Assembly (NCBI RefSeq): GCF_963678635.1
Contig: NC_087062.1
Coordinates: 59,714,084 to 59,778,083, forward strand
Origin: Symsagittifera roscoffensis
Lineage: Eukaryota > Xenacoelomorpha > Acoela > Convolutidae
Reading direction: 5' to 3'
DNA length: 64,000 bases
Shown: positions 31,701 to 45,900 of the stretch, one piece after another
How positions within the stretch are numbered: position 1 is the first letter of the stretch
How the letters are laid out: each line of letters starts with the position of its first letter
Notes under the pieces: model-generated
The model's input: the letters and a program-made list of their open reading frames with translations, nothing else
The model's database searches: none
What the model was told of the DNA's origin: nothing
Program-made: the position numbers and the translations under genes

Positions 31701-34700
31701 GTGAAAAAGAATCAATACATTTGAGGCAAATAAAGCTACTTTTTTCTGTACTCAAAGGATGATAAGTGTTTTGCACACAATATTAAAGTGCTGAGGAGAG
31801 CCATGTTTAATATCCAGATCCAAGGCTAGAGCATCAACCCTGATAATTCGCTTTCTGATGAGGCAATGGTCACCCAAACAAAAGTTAACAAAATTATAGA
31901 ATCGAAGAATCGAATTTTTTTTAAATAAAATTTGATTTTTTTTTCTTTTTCAAAATTTTTCTCGATACTCATATAAAATAAACTTCAATCGGTCAATTGA
32001 TTGCGTGCTACGAACATATCAACCATCTTCTTGCGTTTGATGACGTCTTTTTGTAGCGTTTTACCGTTTTTGCGTGGGGGGAGATAGCTCAATTGGTCAT
32101 TATGGGGGGGGGGGGGCGGGGGGAGATTGCTCAATTGATCCCTTTTCTCTTCTCCTGGATTTTGTTTTTATTGTAAAAACGGCTCCATTCAACTCACTCA
32201 TGAACCCCCGCTCTAAAGACAAGCAGCAGCCAATGATCTAGATTGAGTCATAAAACTCACGTTTAAAAGATTGCCGGTTGCATGTAGCTACAGCAAAAAT
32301 TAGCACGTTTTAATTTGCAAGAACCCGAAACCTTTGTAAGCCAACAAACTTCTCAACAGAACTACTTACTACATCACTTGCCTGAATATCATAAAATAGC
32401 AGTTTTACCATGCTTCACATTGAATTTTAAACAAGGATAGCCGGTTACTGTGCAAGAAGCAAACAATGTTCTGACGATAGTCTTAGAAAAAACAATTTTT
32501 TTTTTCAAATGAGTGTCCCTTTTTTCTGAGTAATGTGATAAAAAATTTGAACGAAAAGAGAAATTGGACAAATGCGACAGTCATAGTCAAATAGAACAAT
32601 TGGAAAGAAGTTTTTGTAGAAAAATGACTAGAAAAACGAAAAAAAAATTAGGAAAAACAATTCCTTTCAATTCTTTTTTGGAAGAAATTGTTCTGAATTT
32701 TTTCAAGTTTCTGATTCCCAAAATCTCGCTAAAAACTCCTAAAACAAACTTTACTCGAAAAAAACTAAGTTTTCATGGCTAAACTTAAGCTAAATAAGCT
32801 GCTGAAAGCCTGCACGCTCACCTTATCAGCTCGATATTAGACCAAAATCAAAAAAATTTCGAACCTGTTTTTCTCGACACTGAAAAATTTTTTTAAAGCC
32901 GTTCGAATCACGACTGAAAGGGCTTTAAAATGATATATCACTCGACCAATTCCACTGATTATTATTTGAAGTATCTGATTTTGCGAAGAAAACAAAAAGA
33001 AAAAAAATAAAACACACCCGAATACAAAGTTCCTTCACATTTTCAAATGGTCGGAACAACTTGTTTAATTTATGGTTTTATTCTCAAATTTCTACTATTA
33101 ATTTCTCTATTTTTCTAGTAGTTTTTAATGAATATACATTTAGAAGAGTCAAAGCTGCAAAAATTGTAAATACCGGTAAAAAACATAGCCAACATACAGT
33201 TAAAAAAGAGTCAATGAACGCAAGGAAACAGAAAAAAAATTCCTAGCTTTTTTCAAAAATTTTCAGCATTCGAAATTCAAACAAAAATGTGCAGCATTGA
33301 AGCTCTTTGAATTTCAAGAACCAGTTAAGAATGAAACTTTCTTGATGAAAAAATAACCCAATTTGAGACAGCTGGATCAATAGGTAAGTAAATTTTTGTT
33401 CCGCAGAGAAAATTACACATGCGAGGTTGCACTTCGCATACACAAGCAAAAATATGACTGATAACGCTACTGGGAAAAACTGAATGATTAAAACTTTGAG
33501 TCTACAAAACTTCATTAGTGACGCACGCCAATTATGAGTCTACATAATTGCTAAGTAACGCAAGTCAATTAAGACGCATTAGCTGTACCAGTCAATTCGA
33601 TAAAAGTAATTTACCAACTAACATGCCTCAATTTATAGAGCGGATGCATTTAAACTAGTATACGAAAAAATTCATTAAAAACATCCGACCCTGCCCAGGT
33701 TCGAACCTTCCTTTTTTGCTGCTGAACTCCTTCCCTACCTCTACGCTACATATCCATGATTCCTTGAAGCTTAAGTGCTATTTGTAATATACTAGTATGT
33801 ATTAATATCTTAGTATTGGCTTTACTTAATAGCTGGGTCAAAATGAACACATTTTGTCGCAACAATTGCATTGCAACAATATTTGCGATTTAGGTTGGAA
33901 AAAAAAGAAAGTTCATACTATAACACAAGCTAAACTTGTGTAAAAATCGACTTTGGAAACTCGAGGTCGATCACGTTTTCCGTGAGCTTTACTTTTGCTG
34001 TTCGATAGTGGAGTTTGCCTTCCTTCCAACAAAGAAAATGAAAAGGAAAACATAGCCAACTGACAGCTGGAAAAAAGCAACGCAAGGAAACAGAAAGAAA
34101 ATTGATTTATGTCTTTAAAGCTCTTTGAATTATAAGAAAAGTTTATGATTGGTGCTTTTGTTGACAAAATTAACCCAGTTTGATAAAACTGCATCAATAG
34201 GTAAATTTTTAAAACCGCTGGGAAATCTGAACATTAAATCCACTTTCAAAACCAAAGAAGTCTATCAGGTTTTTTTTGTGATCTTTAACTTGTTTTTCTC
34301 TTCGATAATGGAGTTTGACTTTCTTTTAACAATGTGAATGAACTGAACAAAACTAAAGTCAATCCGCGAAAAATCAAAATTTAGCGTAAACAAAAACCTG
34401 AAAAAAAAAATAACCAAGACCTATATAAGAAACTTCATTACGTTTATCAAAATTACCACAAAAAACTTAAGCTCAGGGTGGCCACGGTATCCGAAAAAAT
34501 GCAGGCACTGGCGAAAATGAATGCCAGGCATTGATGAAAATGAATGCCTGGCACTGATATTTTACGAAAGAGAATTAGCTTTTTTCTCTTATTGACAAAA
34601 ATGTTACAATTAGAAGTTACTACTGCAGTAAACGTATCAAAAATTATTTTCTCAGAGCACTGTTTCAAAATTTTTTTCTCAAAGTATCTACTCAATTTAA

Positions 34701-37700
34701 CAGAAAAACACTCCTACTTCCATTTTTAATGATGTGGTGAACAAAACAAGTGCGGCAAATTCTTTTGACCTTGATATAAAATTGCTGGCACTCCTTATTT
34801 TTCCTAATAAAGAAAACATTTTGGTGAAAATTTCCTACCCCGTTTTTCTCAAATCGGGTTAGCTTGCTTGAAATTAAACATGATCATGATAAAAGTTGCT
34901 AAAAATTTCACGAGCATTTTTAGGGAGCAACATTTTTTGAGCGTTTCGGACCCATAACTCCATCCTGAAAATAGATTTATGAGATGAAAATAGCCAACTG
35001 ACAGTTGAAAAAGAAAAATGAACGCAAAGAAACAGAAAAAAAATGACTTGTTTTTTTTTTTAAATCGCAGCTTTCGAATTTCGAAGATAAAATAGATGAC
35101 CTTTTAAACATCTTTAAATTTCTAGAACAATTTATAATTGACAATTCTTTCATGAAATTAACCCAATTTGGGAAAACTGAATCAATACGTTAAGATTTTA
35201 ATCCGCTGTGAAATCTGATATTTACATTCCACTTTCGAAACTAGAAGTCGATCACGTTTTTTGTGACCTGTACACTTTTACTGTTCGTAGGGTACGGATA
35301 GCAACGTTTGAGACAAAAAATTTCATTGCTCTATGCTTGCATAAAAAGATCACTCACATTTTCGATCAGAGTTGAGCAGCGGAGTAGTCTCTGTATATGG
35401 AGCTCAAGCATTTCCCGTTCTTCTGCCCCCAAAAGACTGTAGAGCTTCTGCTGTGTCACTGCATCGGCACTGAGAGTGTCTACATTTAATCCAAATAATG
35501 TAAAAAGTGTAAAATTGTGCATAATCCTTTTCAATTTGAAATTAACGAGATATTGACAGATATTAAACAGGCAGTTACAACGGGGAGCTTTTATCCTATG
35601 CGGTATTTAGTCCTATGGGGAATTTAGTTCAAAGGTTTTTTGGAAGTATTTTATCGAAGGATTTTTTTATTGTGGGGGATTTTGTCCGCGAGCGTTTCTT
35701 GATATCACCAACTTACTGTGAGAAAACTAAACCTTTGATTCCGCTGTTAAATATAAAAACTGAAATGCATTTTGAACTGGAACCCACCATTTTTTTTTAA
35801 CTCAAGCCAATCATGATTTACCTTCCATCTGGTTGTTGAAATGGAAATTAGCTTCAGAACAAATTTTAAAATCAAACCATCGGCAGAGAAAAATGAGGGT
35901 AAACATATGTTCATATTTATATATCATATTATATTAATCATATATCATATTAAAACTCCATATGAATTTTTTGTGACAAAACTAACACTTTTAGAGAAAA
36001 CTGGATCAATTGAGTAATTTGTTTATTCTACAGGAAAATCAAACAAAACTACTATCAATTTTCGATGTTATAACCATTCTAACCCATTTTAACTAACCCA
36101 TTTCTAATCCATTTTAACGCCATTCTAAATTCTGTGATTGAACAGCGTAATTTGCCCTCCTGATTTGACTCAGTTTCACTTCAATCAAATTTTGAGACTT
36201 TCCCAGAATAAAAACCGCACAACATCAAAAAGTCTCCATTTCGTTCCTTGTGACAATAAAGAAATTGATTCATACAATAACACTTGAATGGAAAACAAGG
36301 CTTACATGCTTTTCCGACGTATTCGATTGCACCACTTTTCATAATCTGTGTTTTGAAGCCATCTGTCCATTTTGACTTTTCACAGTAGACTGATAAAAGC
36401 ACCTCTAGAGAAAGTGCAGAGGGTGAAACCTCTTCTGATAGACACAGCAACTTGGAAGCAGAATCAGGCAAGCTGATTAACACCTTCTTTAGTTTAGTCT
36501 TCACTTTGAACAGCTCGTTCTTTTCACTTTTCTCCTTGTCCGAGTTCGTAGCATTGATCCGATTTGAAGTCCAATCTGCTGTTTCTTCGTTTTTGATTAG
36601 ACGTATAACGAGAGCTAGAGCGTAAATGTCCAGATGTAGTGGGATCTTATCCCTGCTGAGCACGTATAGTAGAAGGGAAGTCGCCAGTGCTAATGCCGGA
36701 TGAACAGGTGCATCCTTCATTAGAATACAGATACGGGGCAGAATTAACTGGGCCCTGAAATGAACCCTGAAGTTGGACTGCGTGGCTTTTGTGGCCATGG
36801 AGAGAAGGGAAAGACATCTGGTCGACAGTGAGACTCCTGGACCTCCGAGTCCTTCCAGCATGTACTGCATGTCTTCACTGAACATCTGACTTTCTCCGTC
36901 TTCCAAGGTCGTTTGCATCGACTTGACACTTCGCACCACTGTGTAGAGCTGAAACAGAAATCTGACATTAAGTTCAATATTCATAAGCGGCACAAATTTA
37001 CAGCTTGCTCTTAGTGCACACATCCGATGATTCGGTATCCAATTATTATCATTATTAATTTTACACAATCTTCGTAGTTCGGTGACGCTCTGACAGCAAA
37101 TTTTCGTTTAACCATTCGCAACACAAAAAGAATAATTCGTCAGATAGATGCAATAAATGGTCAATTGCGAGCTTATAAAAAGGTGTGCTACATAATTAGG
37201 TCCATACGAACTCACTTTTCATTAGTTTTATTTTTTAGACGTGCCATTATTTCATTCCCTACTATTTCACTCGGCACAACTTCACTCCGCGACGACTTGA
37301 CACCGATTTAATCCTCTAATTAACAAACCTGAATTTCTATACTGATTACATTATCTCAAAGTTAAAACTGAATTTGAAGCCTCACTGGAAAACGGTAATT
37401 GCGTTCGATCAACTAATACGCCAAACCATCATTAATACAGAATCTTCGCCATAGGACTTTCATGTGTTTATGTACGCCAATTTGAAGAAACCTTATCTCT
37501 AAACTATTTGGCATCAAAATTATTGCTCTCGCTTAGATAAAAAAGATGGAATTTTTTTTACTATTTTTTTTCCTAAACAAATTTAAACACTTGCGAGAAC
37601 ACGACAAAAAGCAGCTCTATGCAATAATAAAAATTAGAAATAAGCCTCTAATTAGTTAAAATCCGCCTCCTGAGATATAACCTGGACCCAGAGATTAAGT

Positions 37701-40700
37701 GTCTCGCAGACTAACCACTCAGCCACGGAAGCTTAAAAGTCATCAAACACTAGCCACAAATAAAGCAGAGAACAAATGCTATGCAATTTCCAATGCTACA
37801 GTGAAATTTCCAAATAAGTGAACACTTTTAATTAACACTTTCATTTGCGAGATAGGTTAGAAAAAAAAGGCTCGTAATAATACACTAAGGTGATCGCAAT
37901 TGTAACTAGGAATTTTTGACGGAATTTGTATTGCGTCAGTATTAATAAGAGCAAAATGCATGCCTCAGTTCAATTTGGAATGATTCAATTTCGCTTGTGA
38001 TAGGATGACTACACTCAAAATATTCTAATTTTTACGATGAGATAATCGCAGCTTTCATCCATTTGATTTCATCAATATTGTAAAGACTGTATTTAAAAAC
38101 TGCAATACTTTTCAGATGGTATTTTAAAAAACCCGTCAAAAATTGCTAGCTTAAAACTCGAAATTTGTCTGGAGAAAAAAACCACCCAAGAACATAATAT
38201 TCCGTCCCTTTCTTCAAAAGTCGGAACAACAACTGGAGCATTCAGTTAACATGGCGTTTGGGTGCAAGATGTTCAAATAATAATAAATTCCATTTTTTTG
38301 AATTGTATCTATTTTAACGAAAACTATTCCAGATATCTGGGGAGTCGTTAAAATCAAGGATTTACCTTGCTACCTGCAGAATTGTTCTCTTTTGCTCTCA
38401 GCTAAAACTTCTTACCAGTAAAACCACAAATTATGATCCAAACCAGGATGCACTTCAGTGTCGTCGAAAAAAAGCCATCTTATAGCAACGGTTCAAGACT
38501 TTTGTTTTAAAGGCAAAGTTGTTAAGGAGTTGAACTAAAGGGAGTGAAACTTAACCGTGGTTTTTTGGGGGATGAAATGATGGAAACTTTCAAAGCATAG
38601 CCAACTGACAGTTGGTAAAGAGTAGAGAACGCAAGGAAACAGAAAAAAAACTGACTTGAAAAACTTCAACTTCCGAATTTGAAAAAAAACATATGCCCTT
38701 GAACCTCTTTGTATTTCACGAACAAATTATGTCTGGTGATTTTTAATAAAAATTAAACCAATTTGAGAAAACTGGATCATTAGGTAAAGTTGTATTTCAT
38801 AGGGAAATCGAAACTAGCAACCGATCACCCTTTTTGTGGCTGTTTGATAGTTGTTTTACTGTTTAACAAAGGAAATGAAGTTAACCGAAAAAGAAAATAA
38901 AAGTGAAACAACGAAAAATTCAAACTGAGCAAGAACAATACTATGACTTTTTCCTAAAAAACACAAAAAAATCACCAAAGCCTATGTAAGAATACTCAGT
39001 ATGTTCATTACTGTTAATCTACTTTTTTGTAAGGCAGCATACTTAAAATAACTTGGAAATTTTTTCTTGAATGAATCAACATTTATCAACGCATGGTAAA
39101 CCATCTAAAATCAGTGCAATTTTCAAAGCATCACAATAGCAGGAAAAACTTGATCATCCGAGTCATATCAACACAAGAGTCGAGGCTCACATGCGCTGAA
39201 ACGACAAAAAGGGTTTAAAAGTAAAACAAGGCTGCTCGTATTAGGGCGAAGCCCTGATTGTTCCGACTGCCTTTTAAGGTTTATCGAGAAGCAATAACAT
39301 CAAAAAATTAAATGAAATAAAACAAAATGAAAATGTTTTCTCTGAAATTTGAATTTTTTTAATGAAAATCATCCCACCACACGCCATAAACAGTACAAAA
39401 GGATAGATTCGCTCCTTGTAACAAATTAATTGTGGCAAATAAGCTTCTTTCACCCAATTTGGAACAATTTATAAGACGGGTTAACTCTCCGCTTACGCGT
39501 TATTAGCGATGTCACAAATTGGCCAAAATGGCAATCTTTAAACCCCGGTAACTTTACAAAAAATGATCACAGGTGAAACATCTTTTCAAATTTGAGCACA
39601 AGACAACAATATTTTTCAAATGATATTAAAAAATTTTGTCAAAAATGGCTAGTTGAAAAGTCGAAATTTGTCTGAAGAAAAAAAACCCACCCCGAGCACA
39701 AACATTCCGTTACTTTCGTACCGAAAGTCGGAACAATAAAAAGCGAATTATTAGGAAAATAATACTTTTTTACGTGCCGGAATCGAACTTTCGACCTGGA
39801 GATTAAAAATGCCACGTCCTCACATCTGCATCTGCGCCACAGTAACTTTTTCACTATACAAAAAAGTCACCAATAAAAATGATGCAACAGATGCTATTTA
39901 ACTGACAATGCTAAAAATGCAACCAAATCAGAACTTTCATTTGCGAGTTTGGTCGGAAAAAAGGTGGATTCGTAATAAAATACGACTCTCAGTAGCTGGC
40001 TTGTGTGAAATAGCAGTCATTAGCAAACAACTCACCTCCTTTTCTTTGCGGGACACTTTGACAGATTCCGCATTTATCTGCCCTTCGTCCAAGAACTGGG
40101 TTGCTTCAAACCTGTCTAGACCAGTCTTGGACGCTAGCATGACAGGTACTGCAAATTGGGATGTGGTACCAGTAGTATCATATTTAGTTGAACTTTCCTC
40201 CTGAAGTAGCGAAGATACGTTTGATGAGACACCTTTGTATCGAACTGACTTGGCTGCTTCTATTTGAATCGCTGACGTTTTATTAGATACGTCTTCATCA
40301 ACGTCAATATCGTCGAAATCCTATAAAACTGCATCTATGAGAGTATCAAAAATATACCAGGATTTTGTGCATCAAATAGTCCTCGTCCTCGGAAAAATGC
40401 ACTATATCAAGAGCCCTATTGCTGAAAAATCGAAATTAAAATGATCGAAATAAACCTAATGAATCACACTTGTGATTTCATTTCTTTCATAAACCAGATC
40501 AAAACAATTACCATAAATTCCTTCGGTATCATTAATACAAGCTTCAGTTTTTCAAATGCACTGGTCTTCATTCGTGACCGATGGTCTTTTTGAGATTGTC
40601 TTTCAGAAAGCTGTTTTTTTATTTTGATGTATAAAAACTGATTTTCTCATATGAATATTTACAACACCCTCTAGACCTTACGAAGTTATTTTTGGAAGAT

Positions 40701-42854
40701 GTGGTCGAGGATGATACAGTGGGTGAATCGGCTCCCGAGCTGGTCCACGCCCTTGCATTGTACCGTGCCTTCAGAGGGCTCTAAAATATTAGAAACAAAC
40801 ATGTCATTCTGTTATTATTTCTCAACCCGTCATCTTCATTGTTGTTTTTGTAGCCTTTTCGTTCTCTTGACATAATGTTAGTTTATTTCGGATGAACTTT
40901 GTGGTAATTTTGAAGTTCATCTTCTTTATAGCAACAAACTGTTTAACATCTTACAAATTATTTGGCATAAACATAACCATTAAGCTTACTACAGTATAAG
41001 TTAATGTTCAACTCGTTTCCAATTATATTTAAAATACTTATTAATTTCGGCGATTCCTTATTAAGTTAAGGTAACTCAGTTTAGAGCTCCATGCCGAACG
41101 CATAAACGAACAAACATATCTACATTTGATCAGCACAAATTCAACTTAAAGCCCATATAAACTTTACAAATTAATTGCAACAAGGAGCCTCAAATTCTGT
41201 TCGCGGCATCTAATTCATTGGTGAGTACTCATCTAAGTTGTTCGCTACTACCCAGCATTTAACAAGGAACAAAAAAGTAACACGTACTATTCCCCCCCCC
41301 CCCACCAAATGCTTCATAATTCAATGGCTAGCTTCGAGTATTATCATTTATGAGTGACCAAAATATGCGTAGATCTACAGATCTGATTGATCTACATAAG
41401 TAGGATGAATGGCCTCATTGTCCGCTCAGCTTCAATCTAACTATCAAAGAAGTTAAAAATTGTAAAAAAAAAAATAAACTCATAGAGCCCTTCACAAGCC
41501 TTTGACAACTCACGAGACCAAAAGTTAGCACTTAGTTCGTTAAATATGATAACAAACATCCCCAACAGACAGTTACATCCGTCAATAAACAGAAAGAAAC
41601 CAAAAAATGGTTATTTTTAACACAATTTTCAACACAGCAATTTCGAATTTGAAAATAAATTCGAATTTCGAAAAACTAAATTCCATTTTGCAACTCACAA
41701 AACCAGTCACTTTTTTTTTCCATTTGTTTTTTCCTTATTGGAGAGCGTAATGAGACTGCTATTTAGCAAATGAAATTGAATTGAACTGGAAAGAAATCAA
41801 ACTCGAATAATCAACTTGTTAAATTTTTTCCTAAAGAGGTGAATTAGTGATAAACAGTCAGAAATTACGTGCCGACAAAGATAGTTCTCGATTGTTTAAA
41901 TGAACTGAGCTAAATCAATTAAGCCACACCCCCAAGCATGAATAGATTATGTAGCTGTAATGTATTTACTTTTGCATAAATTTTTTTCCCTAAAAGAAGT
42001 TGTTCACCATCAAAACGCAAATTTAGCATCGAGTTAATGTAAAAACATAGCCAATCGAAGATTGGAAAAGAGTAATGAACGCAAGTAAACATAAAAAAAC
42101 ACTGACTTTCTTGAAAAATCTCAACTTTCGAATTTCGAAGAAAAAAATACATGCCCTTTAAGCTCTTTGAATTTAAAGAACAATTTATGATTGGCGCTTT
42201 TTCGATAACATGAACCCAACTAGAGAACACTGGATCAACAGGTAAAGCTTTTATTCCACTGGAAAATTAAAAGTTAAATTCCACTTCCGAAACAAGAAAT
42301 CATTCACGATTTTTTGCACCGTTTCCACGTTCGTATTTGGAGAGTGCTATTTACGTCAATTTTAGCAGATGAATTTCTATTGAATTCAAAAAGTGCATAA
42401 ATACCTAAGTGCATTCATAAATGCATCAATATGTATGAATGCACATCTGTAGTTATTAGAGTCTTCTAAGACTTTTCCTGAAAAAAAAAATCAGCAAGAC
42501 CTATAACAGTCTGCACTACGTTCATTACTCTTAAATAAATTCGTTTGATCGGCATAGTTTCGAGCGCGGTATTTAAGTACCAGCTTAGGCGTCGTCTCTC
42601 ATGATGAAAGTACTGAATGATGGAGATTTATTTTTCAGTTATTTTGAGCCAATCAGAACTGAGTATTCAAAAATCTCAAAGAAATTGCAAAAATCTTGAA
42701 GAAAGCGAATAAATCGAGGCCATTTAAATTAATATTGACCAATTAGAAAATAAGCAGAAACATGAAGTTTCAACTAGTGCGAAATCAATGTCGGGTATTG
42801 GAAAAACCCTTAATCAGATGTTTTTACCAATGAAATATAAAACAAAAAAAATTT

Positions 42855-42921
<67 letters not shown>

Positions 42922-45900
42922 AAGATTTGTACAGCAACTCTTTGATAAGCTGCTATAATTTATTTTCTAATAAAAAAAAGAATTCGGTTTTGTGTAAAAG
43001 TCATTTAGGCAATAGGAATGTCTAACAATTCTGATTGGCTAAACCATTTCAATCATTCGGTCCCTCCCTCATGAGAACACCCCCTACTCCTCTGTCTAAC
43101 ATCAGTCTTTCGCAGCCCAAAGGATGTTGTTTACAGCTTGACTTTCTTTTTGAAGAAAAAAATGCTTTTTCAGCCGCCAGAATTCAATTTCAAGCCAATT
43201 TTTCATTAACTCAAACCAACAAAATATCCCATGACTGCGCTCTTGTTTTTCGGATGGAACTTTAACGTTAGCTCCGAAAACCCTTAACCAATTGGATAAC
43301 CCTAAACAAAGAGCGAATCTATGAATTTCGGAACATACCTAACAGACTGTTGGAAAAGTGTCAACAAAATCCAGTACACCCAGTGTCAACAAAATCCACT
43401 TAATAAGCCGACAAAACTTGGCCGCACGCATGTTGAACTGAAAAAATTATTGGAAATCCGAAACCTTTTAAGAAGAATGATTTTTATCGTCTTTTTGGGA
43501 AGACGGGTTGGGTTGAACTTCAATCGCTTTATGCATTATTTTTTTAGCGTCAAATTGCATTTCAGATTTCTCATCATCATGGATCTATTGCAGCTTTTGA
43601 AGATGTACAGGTAAACCATCAGAAGTTATCCGTCGCCATAATAACAAAAGAAATATTCAAATTTCAAGCCAGAAACTTATCAACATAGATTGTATGAAAG
43701 GTTCGTTTACAATTTAGTTAGGCTTGGAGAATACCAAAAAGGCATCAACCTGCAGCAAATAATCATTTAAGTAACAAAATAATTGAAATCAGACAATTTT
43801 GCGCGTTTACTTCTTATAAATATACTGTAGAGCTAGATTTGGGAAGAATTTTGACACTCAAACATGCATTGTTTGCTTCAAAACTGGCACTGATCCCGCT
43901 TTGTAGGACAATGAGAATCAAATGTAACACGGCAAGGTAAATATAGCAAAGAATTAGGAGTATGCTTTCAAACTGACTGCCGTCGCGTTGCAACACATTA
44001 AACAGCTCAGTTTAGATAGGTTGAATTAAAAGTGAGTGCATAGTAAGCAAAATGTCTGTTGAGTTTGGATTAAAAATTAAAATGTTCGTGGACGGATACC
44101 CTCTTCCTAGCATCGGCGCCTTCTTCACTATCTTCCAGTTCCTCGCAACATGGAGCCTCATGTACCCATTTCTACCCTCGGCCTACCTGTACCACTACAC
44201 GATCACCACACTGATGTTCCTGTGGGCAATGTACGACGAGACCAGCGCCCAGTCGTGTTTCTTACTAGCTGTGCTACAGGCACTTGGGTTCATCCTCGAC
44301 ATATTCGCACTCTCGTTCCACTTCCAAGATTCAAAAAACAATTCCCAATTAAACAACAGGTTTGATTTCGTTCATTTTTTGGTCGACATCAATGGTATTA
44401 CAAGTATAAGTGATAGTTTTTGTATCCCCGTCGACAATTTACCAACAATAGTTCGAAAACTATGATTGTAATCATCATTTTTTGTTGCACAGGTTTGAGT
44501 ATATTCTGTGTATGATGGCCTTCTTTACCAACTTCTTCCTGCGCACTGTGTATGTTCTACTGGGAGTGTACCATTTCATGGACAGAAAGGGAGAGGTCAC
44601 TCAGAACCTAATCACACGACCCAAGGGCGCATCTAACCTGGACAGCCGCGTGAGGGGCGGGGCTTCTAATAACCCATCTGGCATGGAACAACAGGCACCA
44701 CCTCCTCAAGCCAACACAACAGAGCAACAGAACCCATTCCAAAACGAATAGATCCCACTGACTTGAAACTTCACTAACAAAATGAAGCTGCCGATTCATT
44801 GAAACCAATACAATTATAGCCATTATATTTCCTTTCTTACTCTATGAAAAAATTGGAATATTGAAATCGACATCGTAAGCCTCTTCCTTTAGTGTAATTA
44901 TTGATGCTATTGAGACATCGTATAATATTATGGATAACAGCTTGCCCTGAGTTTATGCTACCGAATTTAGTATTTTGCTGTGCTAGCTGCTGCTGAAGAA
45001 GAATTTAATTATCCAAAATCAAGTAGAAACCAACAGCAATCATCAATTTATTTTCAACAAGTTATAAAAAACTGATATCAAACCATTCAATTCATAACAA
45101 AAATTGGACAGGATAGACGAAACGCGCATTGCGCTCCTACATAAGGCCTACCCTCTATTCAAATTAATTACAGTTAAAACTAGAAAAAATCATAGCAGCA
45201 CTCGGTAGCATAAACTCAGGGCAAGCTGTTATCCATAAAATTATACGAGGTCTCAATAGCCTCAATAATTAATGGATAAACAAAAAGAAAACAAAAAATC
45301 GAATTTTTACATTTTGTTTTTGAAAATGCGAATTATAATAAAAATTGAAAGGAATAGGAACAAGGCATAAAATTGCGGTTAGATGAGCCCAAGTAAATAA
45401 ATGATTATCTAGCAATATGCGCTAAGAACGAGACTTTTTTTTACTGTTTCATTTTTTGAAATTTTTTTTGGAAGATTCCAAGTTTTTGAAAAAATGCGAT
45501 ATCTCGAAAACTACAAGGATTTGAAAGTTCATTTTTAGGGTAGATTTGCCACCCTAAAAAGATTATCTGAAAGCATTTACATACGGTAAACTGAACATTT
45601 TAATATACTGAATATCTGAAATACATGCTATACCAATTCGTTATTTCCGAGATTAAAATTATTCGTTATCAGCGAAAACGTTTTCCTCACTTATTGCCTC
45701 ACAATTTTTCCAATAATCATCGGCAAAAAAAAACATTTTCATCGTATTCAGTAATTTCGCTCCTCTGTTAGTTGGAACAAATTTTCATTTTTTTTACAGA
45801 ATGGGGGAATTAATGTTGTATAATTTGAAATTTTTGTTTTATATTCGAAACTTTTTATAGAAAACAGAAAATTCAAAAATTTTGCTTCAACGAGCTGAAA

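Noticed and set aside
33690-33770. Functional tRNA genes at 33690, 37680, 39775, 53480 and 53985
   Set aside because: A and B boxes are visible, but acceptor stems do not pair and the segments sit inside longer repeated units, so they are tRNA-derived repeats.
43035-43614. ORFs upstream of the AGTRAP-like gene as extra exons
   Set aside because: No similarity or splice logic; the ATG at 44052 already begins a complete protein of the expected length.
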